Shown here: piece after piece, positions 12,525 to 24,765 of the stretch | Layout: every line of letters starts with the position of its first letter | Numbering within the stretch: position 1 is the first letter of the stretch | Source: Mugil cephalus | Lineage: Eukaryota; Chordata; Actinopteri; Mugiliformes; Mugilidae | Length of the DNA stretch: 64,000 nucleotides | NCBI RefSeq assembly: GCF_022458985.1 | Contig: NC_061783.1 | Span: forward strand, 3,564,413 to 3,628,412 | Direction: 5' to 3' | Position numbers and translations under genes: made by a program | The notes under the pieces: generated by a model | The model's database searches: none | Seen by the model: the letters and a program-made list of their open reading frames with translations, nothing else | Told to the model about the DNA's origin: nothing

Positions 12525-13617
12525 CACTGACATTTTTCATTCTAATTCAGGTCACTTTCACATCTGCTCTAATAGAAAATGACACATTTGATTTGTGTCA
12601 CTGCAACCTCCACATGAATCATGTGACCTGCACTTCCATAGAGGAAGAGTTAGAGGCAGCACATGACATGTTGAAAATTTGAGGTGATTCTGTTTCTACA
12701 AAGCAACTACTGCAACAGACAGTGCTCCCAGCTGTTGCATTAACTGCTTCTTAGCTCCACACTTATTTGAGTCTCAGGTCTATTTTGCCTTCTCATCTTC
12801 ACCTTCAGCACCACACAGCATACAGGCCACACACAACATCATGTTGACTCAGATCATTTCTTTGCATAACTGAGGCTAAAACAGGGTGTGGCCTTCTTGG
12901 TACTTTTGTGTGTTTGTGGTAATGTGGTTCTGGATATCAATTTATTTGTTTTCAACAGGAACTGGTGTGTAGACGTGGGAATTGCAAATTCACACGAGCC
13001 AAACTGCAAACTGTTGTAAAGGGTTGGCTGATAACTATTTGTGAAACTCATTCAACAACTAAAGCATGACGCATGTCTTTCTGGTTATAGCAGCTTCTCA
13101 TTTAAGCTAAAGGTGGTCTTGGCAGCCTTTAAAAAATATTAGCAAATTTAAAAATGCCAGGATGCAGTATGTAACAGTGAACTGGAGCTTAAGCTTATGA
13201 CCCCACCACAGAGAACCTCAAAAATGGGTAACAAGCTAAGAGTCTAGTCTAGATGTGCTTTGGCTCAGTGGTGCTTCAGCAAAATGCTAACATTAGCATA
13301 ATAAAATGCTCAAAATGGTGATGCTGATAGGGTGATATTCAGTAGGGGGCAGTATAATGGTCACTATCTTCAGCATTTTAACCCTATATAGGGCAAGGAA
13401 TCATATATGGTAACTTTGGCACACATTTTAAATTGCATCCCTGTGCCTCTCAGTGAGGTTAAGAAGCATGTAGTTTTCATTAAGCCAATCAGAAAAGATC
13501 AAGGAAACATTCTCAGGTGAAATGAAGTTCAAATTTGATCTGCTAGGTCCACCTCTGGGTGAATGCTGAGTGTAACTGCTTTTTTAGGTACCATTGTTAT
13601 TCCCCCTGTGTCTAGGA
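12525..13617. other. Non-coding stretch, nothing recognised
   Basis: No exon, RNA gene or mobile element is recognisable. One minus-strand ORF (12854-13051) has no recognisable similarity and no splice context. Confidence 0.4.
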
Positions 13618-14095
13618 CGCAACATGATTATGCCCCCATCTTTCCCAGGTCCCAAGTAGCCACTAAGGCATCAATGGTTACAATAAAAATCAAGTTATGT
13701 ATTTACGAAAGTGAAACAAATGAAAAGTAAATGAATATTTGCTTCGGGGTGGACCACCACCAAATTAACAAAACAATCCGACCTTGAAATAACGTCAATA
13801 ACCCTAAAAAACCCAAACAAATGGCAAAAGACTTACCTCCCTAACTAAATAAAAATGCCAAAAGAAGATAACCAAAAGTGGCAGTACACCCTTACTACTC
13901 AATGAACACTAACAGAACTGACACCCATCAAAGGAAAAAACGCGGTGGCTTGGTTTCTTGGCTTCTTATATAGGCGATGGCTCCCTGCTGCAGCCAGTCA
14001 GGATCCAGGACAGGGACCTCTCGCACCAGTTGCCTACAACAAGGCAGCAAAACACAAACTCGTGGGCCTTATGACCACAATCATACTCTATACCC
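13618..14095 (-). mobile_element. Diverged solo LTR related to 1627-2264
   Basis: The segment parallels the solo LTR at 1627-2264. It opens with TGATTATGCCCCC (compare TGTTATGCCCC), shares CTTCGGGGTG with ACCACC nearby, then a CTCCCTAAC block, and closes with TTATGACCACAATCATA (compare ATTATGACCACTACGGTCAT). On the minus strand CTATATAAGAAG forms a good TATA box, which gives the orientation. No target-site duplication could be found, and the copy is clearly older than the one near 2 kb. Confidence 0.55.
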
Positions 14096-16934
14096 AAGAA
14101 TTAAACATCCCCCTATGAAGTTTAATTCCTAAGAGTTTTAAGATAACCTAAATAAAGCATCAGCTAGCACACTGTCTGTGCCTTTCTTATGATAAATTTT
14201 TAAAAGACACCAAATGTGAGACACCAAATGTGAGTTTAACAGAATTACCGTATAACATGACATGTAATACATGAGATAATAACAGGTTTACAAATACTGC
14301 AGGATTCAAATAATATTTTTCCTGAATGTCTTTTTTAATTGGATGCACCCTTTATAGAAAATAAAATGTCTCTCTTTGTCAAAAAATCGAAGAAATGGTT
14401 CACTCCAAATATTTCTGAAAGTCTTTCCTACTGTCCTACCACATTCATTGGACAACTGGTAAAAAATGGAGAAGGTCTTCAATCCAGATGGGTTGGCTCA
14501 ACATCCCCCTCTTTAGGGAGAGAGTTCACTTTATCCAGATTCCGGGGTTTCACAAAAAAACCAGCCGAGAAATAAAAGATTAAGGCACATGTAAAGGTTC
14601 TAGGGTCGCTCAGAGTGGTTAGCTGGACACTTTTGGACTCAAACAGTTTCCCTATTTTAGTAGTGTTCCACAATATCAATGTTTTTAACAATATTTCTCC
14701 CTATCTGTGTCTGCCATGTCGCTGCTCTTTTCATGCTATTGCTCTGCTATTGCTTTTTCTGACTGCACATCTATCTAACCTGCGCCAAGGGGCATGAAAG
14801 ACATCGCGCCATTAATGCCTCAGCTACATGAGAATGACCAAATGACATTAGTTTTTCTTCACAGGACCACTCTCTAGAGCAAACTCCGGCATCTAGGATA
14901 AAATTAATGAATAAATGAATGTGAAAATGAAATAATGAATGTGTGTGCCAAATTCACAGTTAATCAACTTACTGCACAGTAATTCCATCCAATGAACGTG
15001 GGAACTTTGGGATCACTTGGCCCTCTGTGGCAGTCTCCTGCTTTGCCTGATTGATAATCCAGCCTTGTCAGCAACCCTCAGTTGATATGTCACTACTTTT
15101 ATCCAGTGAACTAATTGCCCTCCTCCTTTCAGCCAACCATTCCCTCGTCCCTGTGCTTTAAAGTCGTTCTCTTACTCCATCTGCAGGGTGTCCGTTACAC
15201 AGCCCTCCTCCTCACCTTCTCCACCTCTCTCAAAAAATCATCCAAATGCCCAACTTTATATCTTTTCCATCACCAGTGTCTAGACTCCAGGGCGTCATGT
15301 CCCTATTTACTTTCGTTCTTTGAGATTCAGCTCTGTGACACAGTTGGTCTTGGAATCTAAACACCAAACTATTACCTTTCATGTTTATTTTTCCTCAATA
15401 AATGTTAATTCATCACCCATTTGTACGTTCTACACTGAAATAGCAGTGGAAAAAAAATGTTTTATAATATTATTATTTCTCATTTGAGAAAAATGACTCA
15501 GGTGCCAACTGTTCTGAATGAACGAGAGGCTAATACCTTGCACATTATAGGTGTGTGAATGAACTATAAAGCACTTTGTACAGTTAACATTAAAACAGTG
15601 CTATTTAAGTGCAGACCATTTACCATCTGTGCTGCCCGGGTGGTGACAGAAATCCTTTTAGCTCAGTTTCAGTTCATCATGAGTGCACTATTGGGCAGAT
15701 CTGACCTTTCTACCGATAAAAAAAAAATAGATGGAGAGAATCAACACCACAAATGTGTGCTTCACGAAAAGCATCCATTTCAAAAAGCGTACAGCTGTCC
15801 ATCATGAATGCGTCTACAATGAGTTTCAATAAAAACATCTCACTTTTAAGCAAATGTGAAAAGCCTCATATTTCAGGCCTGCGCACTCACTGCTGTGATG
15901 CTCAAATTCAACGGACACCTACGGTACATACTGTATGTCAACCCCCACTGATTGTTCTCTTGATTGTTCCTTAATGAAACATGAAGAAAGAGGCAGCAGA
16001 GGCCCATCTAATAATTTACATGTTTTTTTTTCCCCTATCGTTTCTGCTTTTCATCATTTTAAACACAGAAAAAAGTAAAAGAAAACAGGAGTGTAATGAC
16101 TTACTGACTGCTGTTTAATTAAACACATTTAAGGGTTTAACTGAAGACTTGTGCTTTAAATGGCAATAGTAAAAATTCCAGTGCTTTGTAAAAACACTAT
16201 CAGCACTGGCTCAAACTGCTTTAATTAGAAATTTAACTCTTAATGTGCAGCACACAGAGCACCAGTTTATTCAGACATCAAGCCGCTTTTCCCTAAATGA
16301 ATTGTGTCTGCAGAGGGCATGCGATGGCAAAGCAGTGCAAGACAATAAAGTCACTTTCACTAGCGCTGTTCATTATGTGTCGTGTCAGATGTGCATGTTA
16401 AAAAATTATCTTTGTGACAATACTAACACTGGCTACAAAGGATGAGCAACATAGGGCAAGAGAGGTGGAGAGGAAACATTCAAAATATGACAAATCTATT
16501 CAGATATAATAATGATAAAAATTTCCAGTGTTCATGAAAATATACAAACCTTACTAAATTTACGTGGCATTTTACAATTACAAAAGTATAAATGGAAGGA
16601 CCTATTTATGGATGGATCATGCAGGTCACATATAAATATAACGTGTAGTCTGGTTGGAACACATTTCAGAAGGTATCTCTCTCTGTGCCCCCTTTTTTTT
16701 TTAGTCAATTTTTGGTCAAGTGTACATATCCACTCCAGACATTGAGTGCACAATTGGTTGACATTTGAAAGAAATGTCATAAATCTTGTGCATCCAAGCT
16801 CCTCAGTGAAAGCCCGCCAACTGTTTATCTTCTGATTGTGTATCTGCAAAAAAAAAAAAAGGAACATCTCGGTTTAGCTTTGAATACAGTCTATAAATAT
16901 AAGTGTAATGCTGTTTATGTGCTTAATTCTTATG
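14096..16934. other. Non-coding stretch, nothing recognised
   Basis: About 2.8 kb of AT-rich DNA with A and T runs (for example 15720-15727 and 16848-16860). ORFs up to 111 residues occur on both strands but none resembles a known family, shows splice sites at its ends or recurs elsewhere. No gene is supported. Confidence 0.4.
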
Positions 16935-16939
16935 GCCTC

Positions 16940-17546
16940 TGTCAGGCCGAGACTCAAAGCAGGACTCAGAATGCAGAGATGACAAAAGGCTTTATTTGGA
17001 TTCCTCAGAGATCCCTCACAGAGGGACAAACAAATGGCCACAAAAAAACCTAGATGCTAATCTGACCACTGAAAACAAAAAAAACTCTCCAGAAGGAGGA
17101 AAACTCAAATCAAAGTAACAAATCAAAAAATAACACAAAACACTCCGAATGGAGGAAAACCTCAGGACTAAGGATCTAACTAAGAAAAGACTTAACAAAC
17201 AAAAACTCTCTCTTCGAGAGGATTCACAGGCTTACTTGAAACTTCTTTGGTTGAAGACATGAAGCAAGGCACAAGAACAGGTTGAAGACGATAACACTCT
17301 GGCACAAGAACAGGTTGAAGACGATAACACTCTGGCACGAGACAAGGGGAACACAGACTACTTAAACACATGGAGGGAAATAGGGGACAGGTGGACACAA
17401 TCAGGAATCAGGGAAGACAATCAGACTGGTGACACATGAGGAAGGGCAAGTGACCTGAAACGAGAGGAGAGTTACTTTTCAAAATAAAACAGGAAATGAC
17501 AGGACAAAGCAACCCCAAGACAAGACACCCTCACCACGGTGTGACA
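16940..17546. mobile_element. Solo LTR with 5-bp target-site duplication
   Basis: This 607-bp element begins TGTCAGGCC and ends GGTGTGACA, giving TGTCA/TGACA inverted ends. It is bounded by a perfect 5-bp duplication GCCTC (16935-16939 and 17547-17551). It contains a 33-bp tandem duplication (17268-17333). A fragment of the same family lies at about 24560-24755, sharing the AGTTACTTTTCAAAATAAAA block. No internal retroelement genes remain, so it is a solo LTR. Confidence 0.85.
17268..17333 (+). repeat. 33-bp tandem duplication inside the solo LTR
   Basis: Two exact copies of a 33-bp unit starting GGCACAAGAACAGG and ending AACACTCT stand head to tail at 17268-17300 and 17301-17333. A third, partial unit (GGCACGAGACAAGG) follows. 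Confidence 0.9.
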
Positions 17547-17673
17547 GCCTCCAGTTGATGTGTGCGTCAACCACCAAGCAGTGACTGCTATCAAATGTTC
17601 CATCATGTGGGGTACAGTTAACTTTGGAGTGATCCAAAAAAACTTTATTTAACAGCTCCTAATTAAAACGTAC

Positions 17674-17775
17674 ATACAGCGGTCAGGCATAACATTATGA
17701 CCACCTTCCTAATATTATATTGGTCTTCCTTGTCCCTCCAAAACAGTTGTGACTCATCAGAGAATGGACATGGCT
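17674..17775. mobile_element. Terminal fragment of a DNA transposon
   Basis: CAGCGGTCAGGCATAACATT followed by ATGACCACCTTCCTAATATT is a sequence I recognise as the end of a widespread fish DNA transposon, probably Tc1/mariner-like. Only one end is visible and there is no transposase nearby, so this is a truncated relic. The family name is uncertain. Confidence 0.45.
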
Positions 17776-18700
17776 TTCATGGGCTCACTCTGCAGGGCAA
17801 GAATGTTTCCCTATTTTCTATATAAAGAACACATCTTCTCGGAAAGAGTTTTTCGTATTCCAAACTTCATTCTGACTTGTTTCTATGTGCACCTCCCACT
17901 GGGGCTGCAAGTGAAATCATTGTTAGAGTGAACCTATTTGTGACACAGTATCATTATATTCATACATACAGGCCGGCAGCCTCAGAGCTTTGGGCAGTAC
18001 ATTACCTTTCAGAGATGGATTGACTGCGTGCAAGTGATAACTGAATGATCTTACTGAGTTTCACATATCGTCAAATGTTTTGCTGGTGCCTCTTGTGCCA
18101 GATGATATGTAAAAGTCCTAAGATGAAGCTGATTCTGCCTGCGGACTGCAAGTTCATCATTGTGCACTGGGGATCTCGCAGTGCTCCTCTACGTAGAGAA
18201 ACACCAAGAGGCAGTCAGGGACTCATAAAGATGCAGAGTCAAAGCTACAACTGGAGCTACAACAGTGCATTTCAACTGCAAGATGTGAGAAGAATCATAA
18301 GAGGAAAATGTATATATAAGCTACACCAAGCAAGTACCTGAAAAGAGGTCAAAAGTAACATTTTTGTTTCTATCTATTTATTTTTTGTTACAAGGATGTG
18401 CACTTTTCTTTTACCTTTTTTGACAAAGAAGGACGTGATCTTCGTGAGACTACTATGTTTACATTTTTATAGGCAAATGTGTTTCTTTTGCCTTTCATCA
18501 TTTTTCAGCAAAGAAGGACTTGCGTTAATAGAGGCAATAGAGAGTATCTGGTAGTTGAGTTCTACATAGTTGAGTTCTTATATATAACTTAAACCATTGC
18601 ATAGTGCTGTAAGAAAAGTTGAAAAATGTGAGCTTGTTTAAGTACTTTGTGGTCGACTGTGACAAATGCCTTCTTAATAAACACGTTAAGCGCCTCGTTT
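17776..18700. other. Non-coding stretch upstream of the L2 LINE
   Basis: No exon is supported. Short ORFs (17749-17931, 18045-18341) have no recognisable family. The 5' end of the L2 LINE downstream is not defined and may reach into the last part of this stretch. Confidence 0.35.
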
Positions 18701-18719
18701 CTGTAGAAAACCAATTGGT

Positions 18720-21700
18720 TCAAGGAGAGTTCAGGAGGGGGTGAGGGCGTGGTGTTGTTTCAAAGAAGTTATTCCCTCTTTCCAGAGAAGAGATAATTTA
18801 CCTTTTGCTAGGCAGCATGACGTGTACTGAAGATAAGATAATAGAGTTCAGCCCAGGAGGCAGAGTTGCAGCCTCTCTGCTGCTTCTCTAGTGCTGTCTC
18901 ACACCCATAACTCCACAAACTCCATAGATGTGCTGTCTGCTCCCAGATTTTTTAAATGGAAAAATAACAATAAAGGAGTTATTCATAGGAACCTTATCCA
19001 AATCAACACAAATTCACTAGTAAAACAGAGCAATAAGAAAATTAAATGTGGTCTTTTGAATGTCAGGTCTCTCTCATCTAAATCACTTTTAGTGACCGAT
19101 TTGATAACTGATCATCAGATTGATCTATTTAGTTTGACTGAAACGTGGCTGCAGGATGATGAGTATGTCAGTTTAAATGAGTCCACACCACCCAGTCATA
19201 GTAACTATCACATTCCTCGAGGCACAGGCCGAGGAGGAGGAGTGGCAGCAATCTTCCACTCTGAGTTATGTATTAATCCTAGACCTAAGCAAAGCTTTAA
19301 TTCGTTTGAAAGCCTCGCTCTTAGTCTTTCGCATCCAGACTGGAAAACACAAAAACCAATTCTCTTTGTTGTGGTGTATCGCCCACCTGCTCCTTACTCG
19401 GAATTTTTTGCTGAAAACTCTGAGTTTCTATGTGATTTAGTGCTTAGAACAGATAAAGTCATTATAGTAGGTGACTTTAACATCCATGTTGACAGTCTTA
19501 GCTCTTCATTTATGTCATTATTAGACTCAATTGGCTTTTCTCAGAATGTAAATGGTTCAACTCACTATTTCAATCACACCTTAGATCTTGTACTAACTTA
19601 TGGCATAGAAACTGAAGGTCTAACCATATATTCTCACAACCCTCTATTGTCCAATCATTTTCTTGTAACATTTGAATTCACTATAAGTAATTACACAGAA
19701 ATTGGAAAGACATTTCGTTATGGTAGACACTTATCTGATGATGCTGTGACTAGATATAAGGAATTAATACCTTCAGTATTTACCTCAGTGCCTTATGTTA
19801 GTGATGTGGATATCAGCAACCACAATGTAACTCGATCACAAATAGATTATTTTGTTGACAGCACGACAGCATGGCTTAGTACAACTCTAAATCTAGTTGC
19901 TCCTCTTAAAAAGAAGGTGGTAAATCGAAGGAGGGTAGCTCCATGGTATAATTCACAGTTGCGTAGTTCAAAGCAGACAGTTCGAAAGCTGGAAAGAATT
20001 TGGCATTCCACTAGTTCTGAAGAAGCTCACATAGCCTGGAAAGATAGTTTAACAACTTATAAAAAAAACTCTCCGTAAGATTAGGACAGCGTATTATTCT
20101 TCATTAATAGAAGAAAACAAGAACAACCCCAGATTTCTTTTCAGCACTGTAGCCAGGCTGACAAAGAGTCACAGCTCTGTTGAGCCATCTATTCCTTCAG
20201 ACCTCAGCAGTTCATGAGCTTCTTCACTGATAAAATTGTTGGCATTAGAGATAAAATTCATAGCACCCTTCCATCTGTCAAAGATGTAAGTACAGTGGCA
20301 TTAGAAACCTCTGTAGGACCTAGTCAATATTTGGATTCTTTCTCCCTAATTGATCTTCCTGAGCTCACTTCAGTTATTACAGCATCTAAACCATCAACTT
20401 GTCTTCTAGACCCCATCCCAACTAAGTTGCTCAAGGAGGTTTATCGATTAATTAATACCTCCATATTAAATCAGATAAACTTATCTTTATTAACAGGATA
20501 TGTGCCCCAGTCTTTTAAAACTGCTGTAATTAAACCATTAATTAAAAAACCCACTCTTGACCCAGATGTTTTAGCCAACTATAGGCCAATTTCTAACCTT
20601 CCTTTTATCTCTAAAGTTTTGGAAAGGGATATTGTCAATCAGTTGCTTGATCATTTAAACAGGAATGGTTTGAGTTTCAGTCAGGTTTTAGAGCTCATCA
20701 TAGCACAGAAACAGCTCTGGTTAAAGTTACCAATTATCTCCTCATGGCTTCAGATAATGGACTTGTCTCTATACTTGTCCTGCTAGATCTCAGTGCTGCA
20801 TTTGACACTATTGATCACAATATACTACTACAGAGACTTGAAAGTGTGATCACTAGACTGCACTAGACTGGTTTGAATCATATCTGTCAACAGATTCCAG
20901 TTTGTCCATGTAAACAACAACTCTTCTATATATACCAAAGTAAGCTATGGAGTTCCTCAGGGTTCTGTGCTAGGACCAATATTATTCACATTATACATGC
21001 TTCCCTTAGGCAATATTATTAGAAAGCACGGCATAAACTTCCATTGCTACGCAGATGATACCCAGCTATATTTATCCTTGAAACCAGATGAAACTAATCC
21101 GCTGGTTAAACTCCAAGCATGCCTTAAAGACATAAAGGCTTGGATGACCTGTAATTTTCTACTTTTAAACTCAGACAAAACTGAAGTTATCGTATTTGGC
21201 TCTAAACATGTCAGAGATTCATTATCTAATCACCTGCTTTTGTTGAATGCCATTACCTTGGACTCCAGTACTACTGTGAAAAACCTTGGTGTTATATTTG
21301 ACCAGGATATGTCCTTTAATTCTCACATAAAGCAGGTGACCAGGACTGCTTTCTTTCACCTTCATAATATCATCAAAATTAGGAGCATCCTTTCTCAGAG
21401 TGATGCGGAAAAACTAGTTCATGCATTTGTGTCTTCCAGGCTGGATTATTGTAACTCGTTACTGTCTGGCTGTCCAAGTAGCTCTTTAAAAAGCCTCCAG
21501 TTGATTCAAAACGCTGCAGCAAGAGCACTGACAGGAATTAGCAAGAGAGATCATATTACTCCAGTATTAGCTTCTCTTCATTGGCTCCCTTTAAAATCTA
21601 GAATTGAATTTAAAATCCTCCTCCTTACATACAAGGCCCTGAAAGGCCTAGCTCCATCATATATGAAAGACCTCATAGTACCATACTGTCCCAACAGATC

Positions 21701-22660
21701 ACTACGATCTCTAAGTGCAGGTCTACTTGTGGTTCCTAGAGTTTCTAAAAGTAGAATGGGAGGTACAGCCTTCAGTTATCAGGCTCCTCTCCTATGGAAC
21801 CAGCTCCCAGTCTGGATTCGGGAGGCAGACACAGTCTCTACGTTTAAGGTCAGGCTTAAGACTTTCCTTTTTGAAAAAGCTTATAGCTAGGGCTGGACTT
21901 AACCATCCCTTAGTTATGCTGCTATAGGCCTAGGCTGCAGGGGGACGATGCACTGAGAACATGTCCTCTCCTCTTTCTTCTCTGGCTCCTGTCCTCTAAT
22001 ATCTTATCATTTTATTTTCTATCTCTTATAATTTACTAACCACTGTGTCTTACTCTCTCCCCTCCGCCCCCCTCCTACTCCATCATTTTGTGAGGGTCTC
22101 TGGTCTGGAGTGCTGAATATCTGACCTGTGGAGTTTTAAGCTACATCTGCTGCTGTGGCCTCATCAACCAGCCCAGTCTTCATGGTCTGGAGTGGTGTGT
22201 ATCAGACCTGTGGAGCTCCATAAACTACATCTGTCCCAGTCATCATGGCCTCCTCCAGTTGTCCACTCCTACCTAGATGAACAATTCAACAACCTGCCCA
22301 TGATTCCTGTCATACTCACAAACTGTCACAGATCATCAGCTATGTGTTATATTACTAGACCCTACATGTTTCCTTCAGCTTGATGTATGTATCCATGACA
22401 GAAGTTTGTTTATCTTGTTTCTCCTGCTCTTCTTTTCTCTCTATCCTCTCTGTTTCTAACCGGCTGGCCTTCGGCAGATGGGTCCCTCCATATGAGCTGG
22501 GTTCTGCTCAAGGTTTCTTCCTGTTAAAAGGGAGTTTTTCCTTGCCACCGTCGCCCTCAGGCTTGCTCTGGAGGTTGCAGGCTGGTTTTTGTGAAGCGTC
22601 TTGAGACGATTTGTATTGTTATTGTTATTGTTATATAAATAAAACTGAATTGAATTGAAT
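18720..22660 (+). mobile_element. L2-type LINE, nearly full-length ORF2 with frameshifts
   Basis: A non-LTR retrotransposon on the plus strand. It has an endonuclease-like domain, a reverse transcriptase with the F/YADD box, and a long 3' untranslated part. The 3' part contains GGTTTCTTCCTGTTAAAAGG, a GCGTCTTGAGACGATTTGTA block, and a final TATAAATAAAACTGAATTGA-type tail. That tail with GAATT repeats is typical of fish L2 elements. The 5' end is not clearly defined. A shorter, internally deleted copy lies at 49801-51550 and an inverted 3' fragment at 59961-60125. Confidence 0.75.
18891..21890 (+). pseudogene. L2 LINE ORF2 (endonuclease plus reverse transcriptase), broken
   Basis: Three open segments in the same frame (18891-20078, 20214-20786, 20967-21890) represent one ORF2. 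The first has apurinic-type endonuclease motifs: [19 protein letters not shown] with the catalytic Glu, and [10 protein letters not shown]. The late motif reads SNH where the family normally has SDH, so a catalytic Asp appears lost. The first segment is cut short at an 8-A run near 20060. Further frame changes occur near 20212, near 20660-20690 and between 20786 and 20967. The last segment carries CYADDTQLY of the reverse transcriptase and a full C-terminal domain ending at 21890. The element cannot make a working protein. The family is clear; the exact subfamily is not. Confidence 0.75.
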
Positions 22661-23713
22661 AATTCACCACTGTGTATAAATACAGTTTAATTTTTCTGTT
22701 CAGGAGCTCCTCTCCTATAATCTTGTGTTGTGTGAGATACTGTGCACTCCTGGAGTAAAGAGACACTGACTTCAATATCCTCATTGCAAGAGTAGTGATT
22801 TCCTTTTTTACCTCATATAAATTGGCCCTTCGAGCCGGATGCCTTGTACCGTTCTTTTCCTCCTCCAAACCTGGGAATGAAAAGGCTGTGCACAGCAGAA
22901 CTAAAATCCTTATCTGTGAATTCAGAATAAGGCATTCCACAGAAGGAGGAGGGGCAGATTGGTCAACAGGACAGAATTAAGGTGAGAAGACCGTTTCTTT
23001 AATCAGCGATAAAATAAGTGCAATAGAGTTTTTTTCTTCTCAACAATAAAGAGGGTATAGAAAAAACTATGAGAGAGTGAAAGACTGTAAACAGTACTGA
23101 GACTGTGTAACCCAACTGAAAATGGGCATCAGTTTTTAGATATTCAGTAAAAATGTCTAAAAAGTGTTAGATATTCCCTGATGAAGGAATCCGAGTTTTA
23201 GTTTAATAAAAAAATAAGAAAAATATTTTAAAAAATCGAGGAGATTTTTGGATATTCCCTCCAGAAAATGGGCGCAGAATACTAAATTAGACTTAGTTAG
23301 GTGTGACAGGTTTCTGGATATTCCCTACTGAAAATGGTTGCAGGATTCTAAGCTGGAACAATGTCAAATGATGATGATTAGGATTGGGGCTATGGACAGG
23401 CTTCAATATGAGTTGGCATATTACTAATAAATACCAGGTCAATGCCAGGAGAGGCAAGAATACTGTAAGAAGTGTCACGAAGTGTGAATAATTTAAAACA
23501 AATGTAAGCACTGAATAATTTACATTAAAACATTAGTAAAACCAAAACGACAGTTGAAGAGCTGCAAGGAGTTAAAAACTCAAAGGCTTACGTGATTATA
23601 TGATCAGTAAGTCAGACTTGAAGTGCCATTCCAAGTGCATAAAATGAAAGATTTGCTGAAGCGCAATAAGCAACAGTAGTTGAGGTCACTTGTGTATGGA
23701 CAGAAGTAAAATT
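22661..23713. other. Non-coding stretch with a possible LTR-element fragment
   Basis: This lies between the L2 tail and the start of the duplicated segment. Around 22825-22845 the sequence ATTGGCCCTTCGAGCCGGAT resembles the region just inside the 5' LTR of some BEL-like retroelements. Upstream sequence with TATAAATA near 22675 could be remains of that LTR. No retroelement protein remains. The match is from memory of such elements and is weak. The rest shows nothing recognisable. Confidence 0.25.
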
Positions 23714-23915
23714 CTGAAATTAGTTAAATAAGAAATGAAAGCAGTTGTTCTGTTGTCATTGTTAAATAATGAATGTGAGTGGAGGCAGCTCATCGTCCTT
23801 TAAAGTCTTGAGTCATATGAACCAGGAGGGTATTATGCCGCTCATAGCAACTTGCCAAAAAAAAAAGTCTAATTTCATGTGTGTAATTTGCTCAAATAAC
23901 AAAGCAACAATACAT

Positions 23916-24035
23916 AGACATCAATAACATAGCAATTTTTTTTTTATTTAATATTTTGAAGGCAATATGTGGGTATTTACATATGAATGAAGACCCACTA
24001 TGTTCAAGCCCTTGTCAAATGAACTCCAATCTCTG
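23916..24035 (+). repeat. 120-bp segment also present at 26224-26344 (source copy)
   Basis: The stretch from AGACATCAATAACATAGCAA to CTCCAATCTCTG occurs again, essentially identical apart from one extra T in a T-run, 2.3 kb downstream. A diverged version in the homologous place of unit 2 (about 51755-51860) shows that this location is the ancestral one. Confidence 0.85.
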
Positions 24036-24454
24036 TGTTTGGCAGCACACTGGAGTTTAAAATCTTATTCCTTCACGACATTCCTGCATTGGCACACTGG
24101 TAACAATGCATTTTATATGACTAGAAACTCATCACCTGAGCTTAAGACGAAGCAAATATAACCAAACAGAAAGTGGAGGTAACAGCAACTACTGCACCTA
24201 CTGTGGTAAAAATAAATAAATAATAAATAAATAAATAAAAATACTAGGAAACATCCAAGTAAAAGTTTAAGGTATTGGGCTCCAGATTAAGAAGAAAATC
24301 TGTATTAAGGGAAAGGACTACAGACTAAACAAGAAAGCAAACATCAGCGAGGCGTGTATGAAAAACTGTTCACTCACTCACAGTGTAGTGTTTACCACAT
24401 AGAAAACTCACTATGGCTCATAATTTCCAGAACATCTTCTCCAATATTGTTGTT

Positions 24455-24765
24455 TTTGATTAAATAATGACTTATGTTGACTTTATTCAACAGAACCAAA
24501 CCTAAATCACTCATGAAGGAGACAGACTTAGCTGTGGCATGAGACACAGACTAGGATGACTGGTTGGGGCGCACAACAGGACAAAACACTGTAGCACAGG
24601 ACAAGGGGAGACACAGACTATATTTTACACATAAGGGTAATGAGGGGCAGGTGGAAACAATCATAAATTAGGGAAGATAGACAGAAGATGCATGAGGGAA
24701 GGGCGAGTGACCTGAAACGAGAGCAGAGTTACTTTTCAAAATAAAACAGGAAGCCACTAGACAAC
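24455..24765. mobile_element. Unit-1-only insertion with an LTR fragment
   Basis: Unit 2 runs directly from CAGAACATCTTCTGCAACAC to TTTTTCTTCTGAAGGTGC (57962-58022), whereas unit 1 has about 310 bp between the matching points. The right part (about 24560-24755) matches the interior and 3' part of the solo LTR at 16940-17546: GACAAGGGGA, the GGGCAGGTGG block, and AGTTACTTTTCAAAATAAAA. Both ends of that LTR family are missing, so it is a truncated copy. Confidence 0.6.

Noticed and set aside
17268..17333. Repeated 33-bp unit that might suggest a CRISPR-like array
   Set aside because: The units are directly adjacent without spacers and sit in an LTR of an animal genome.
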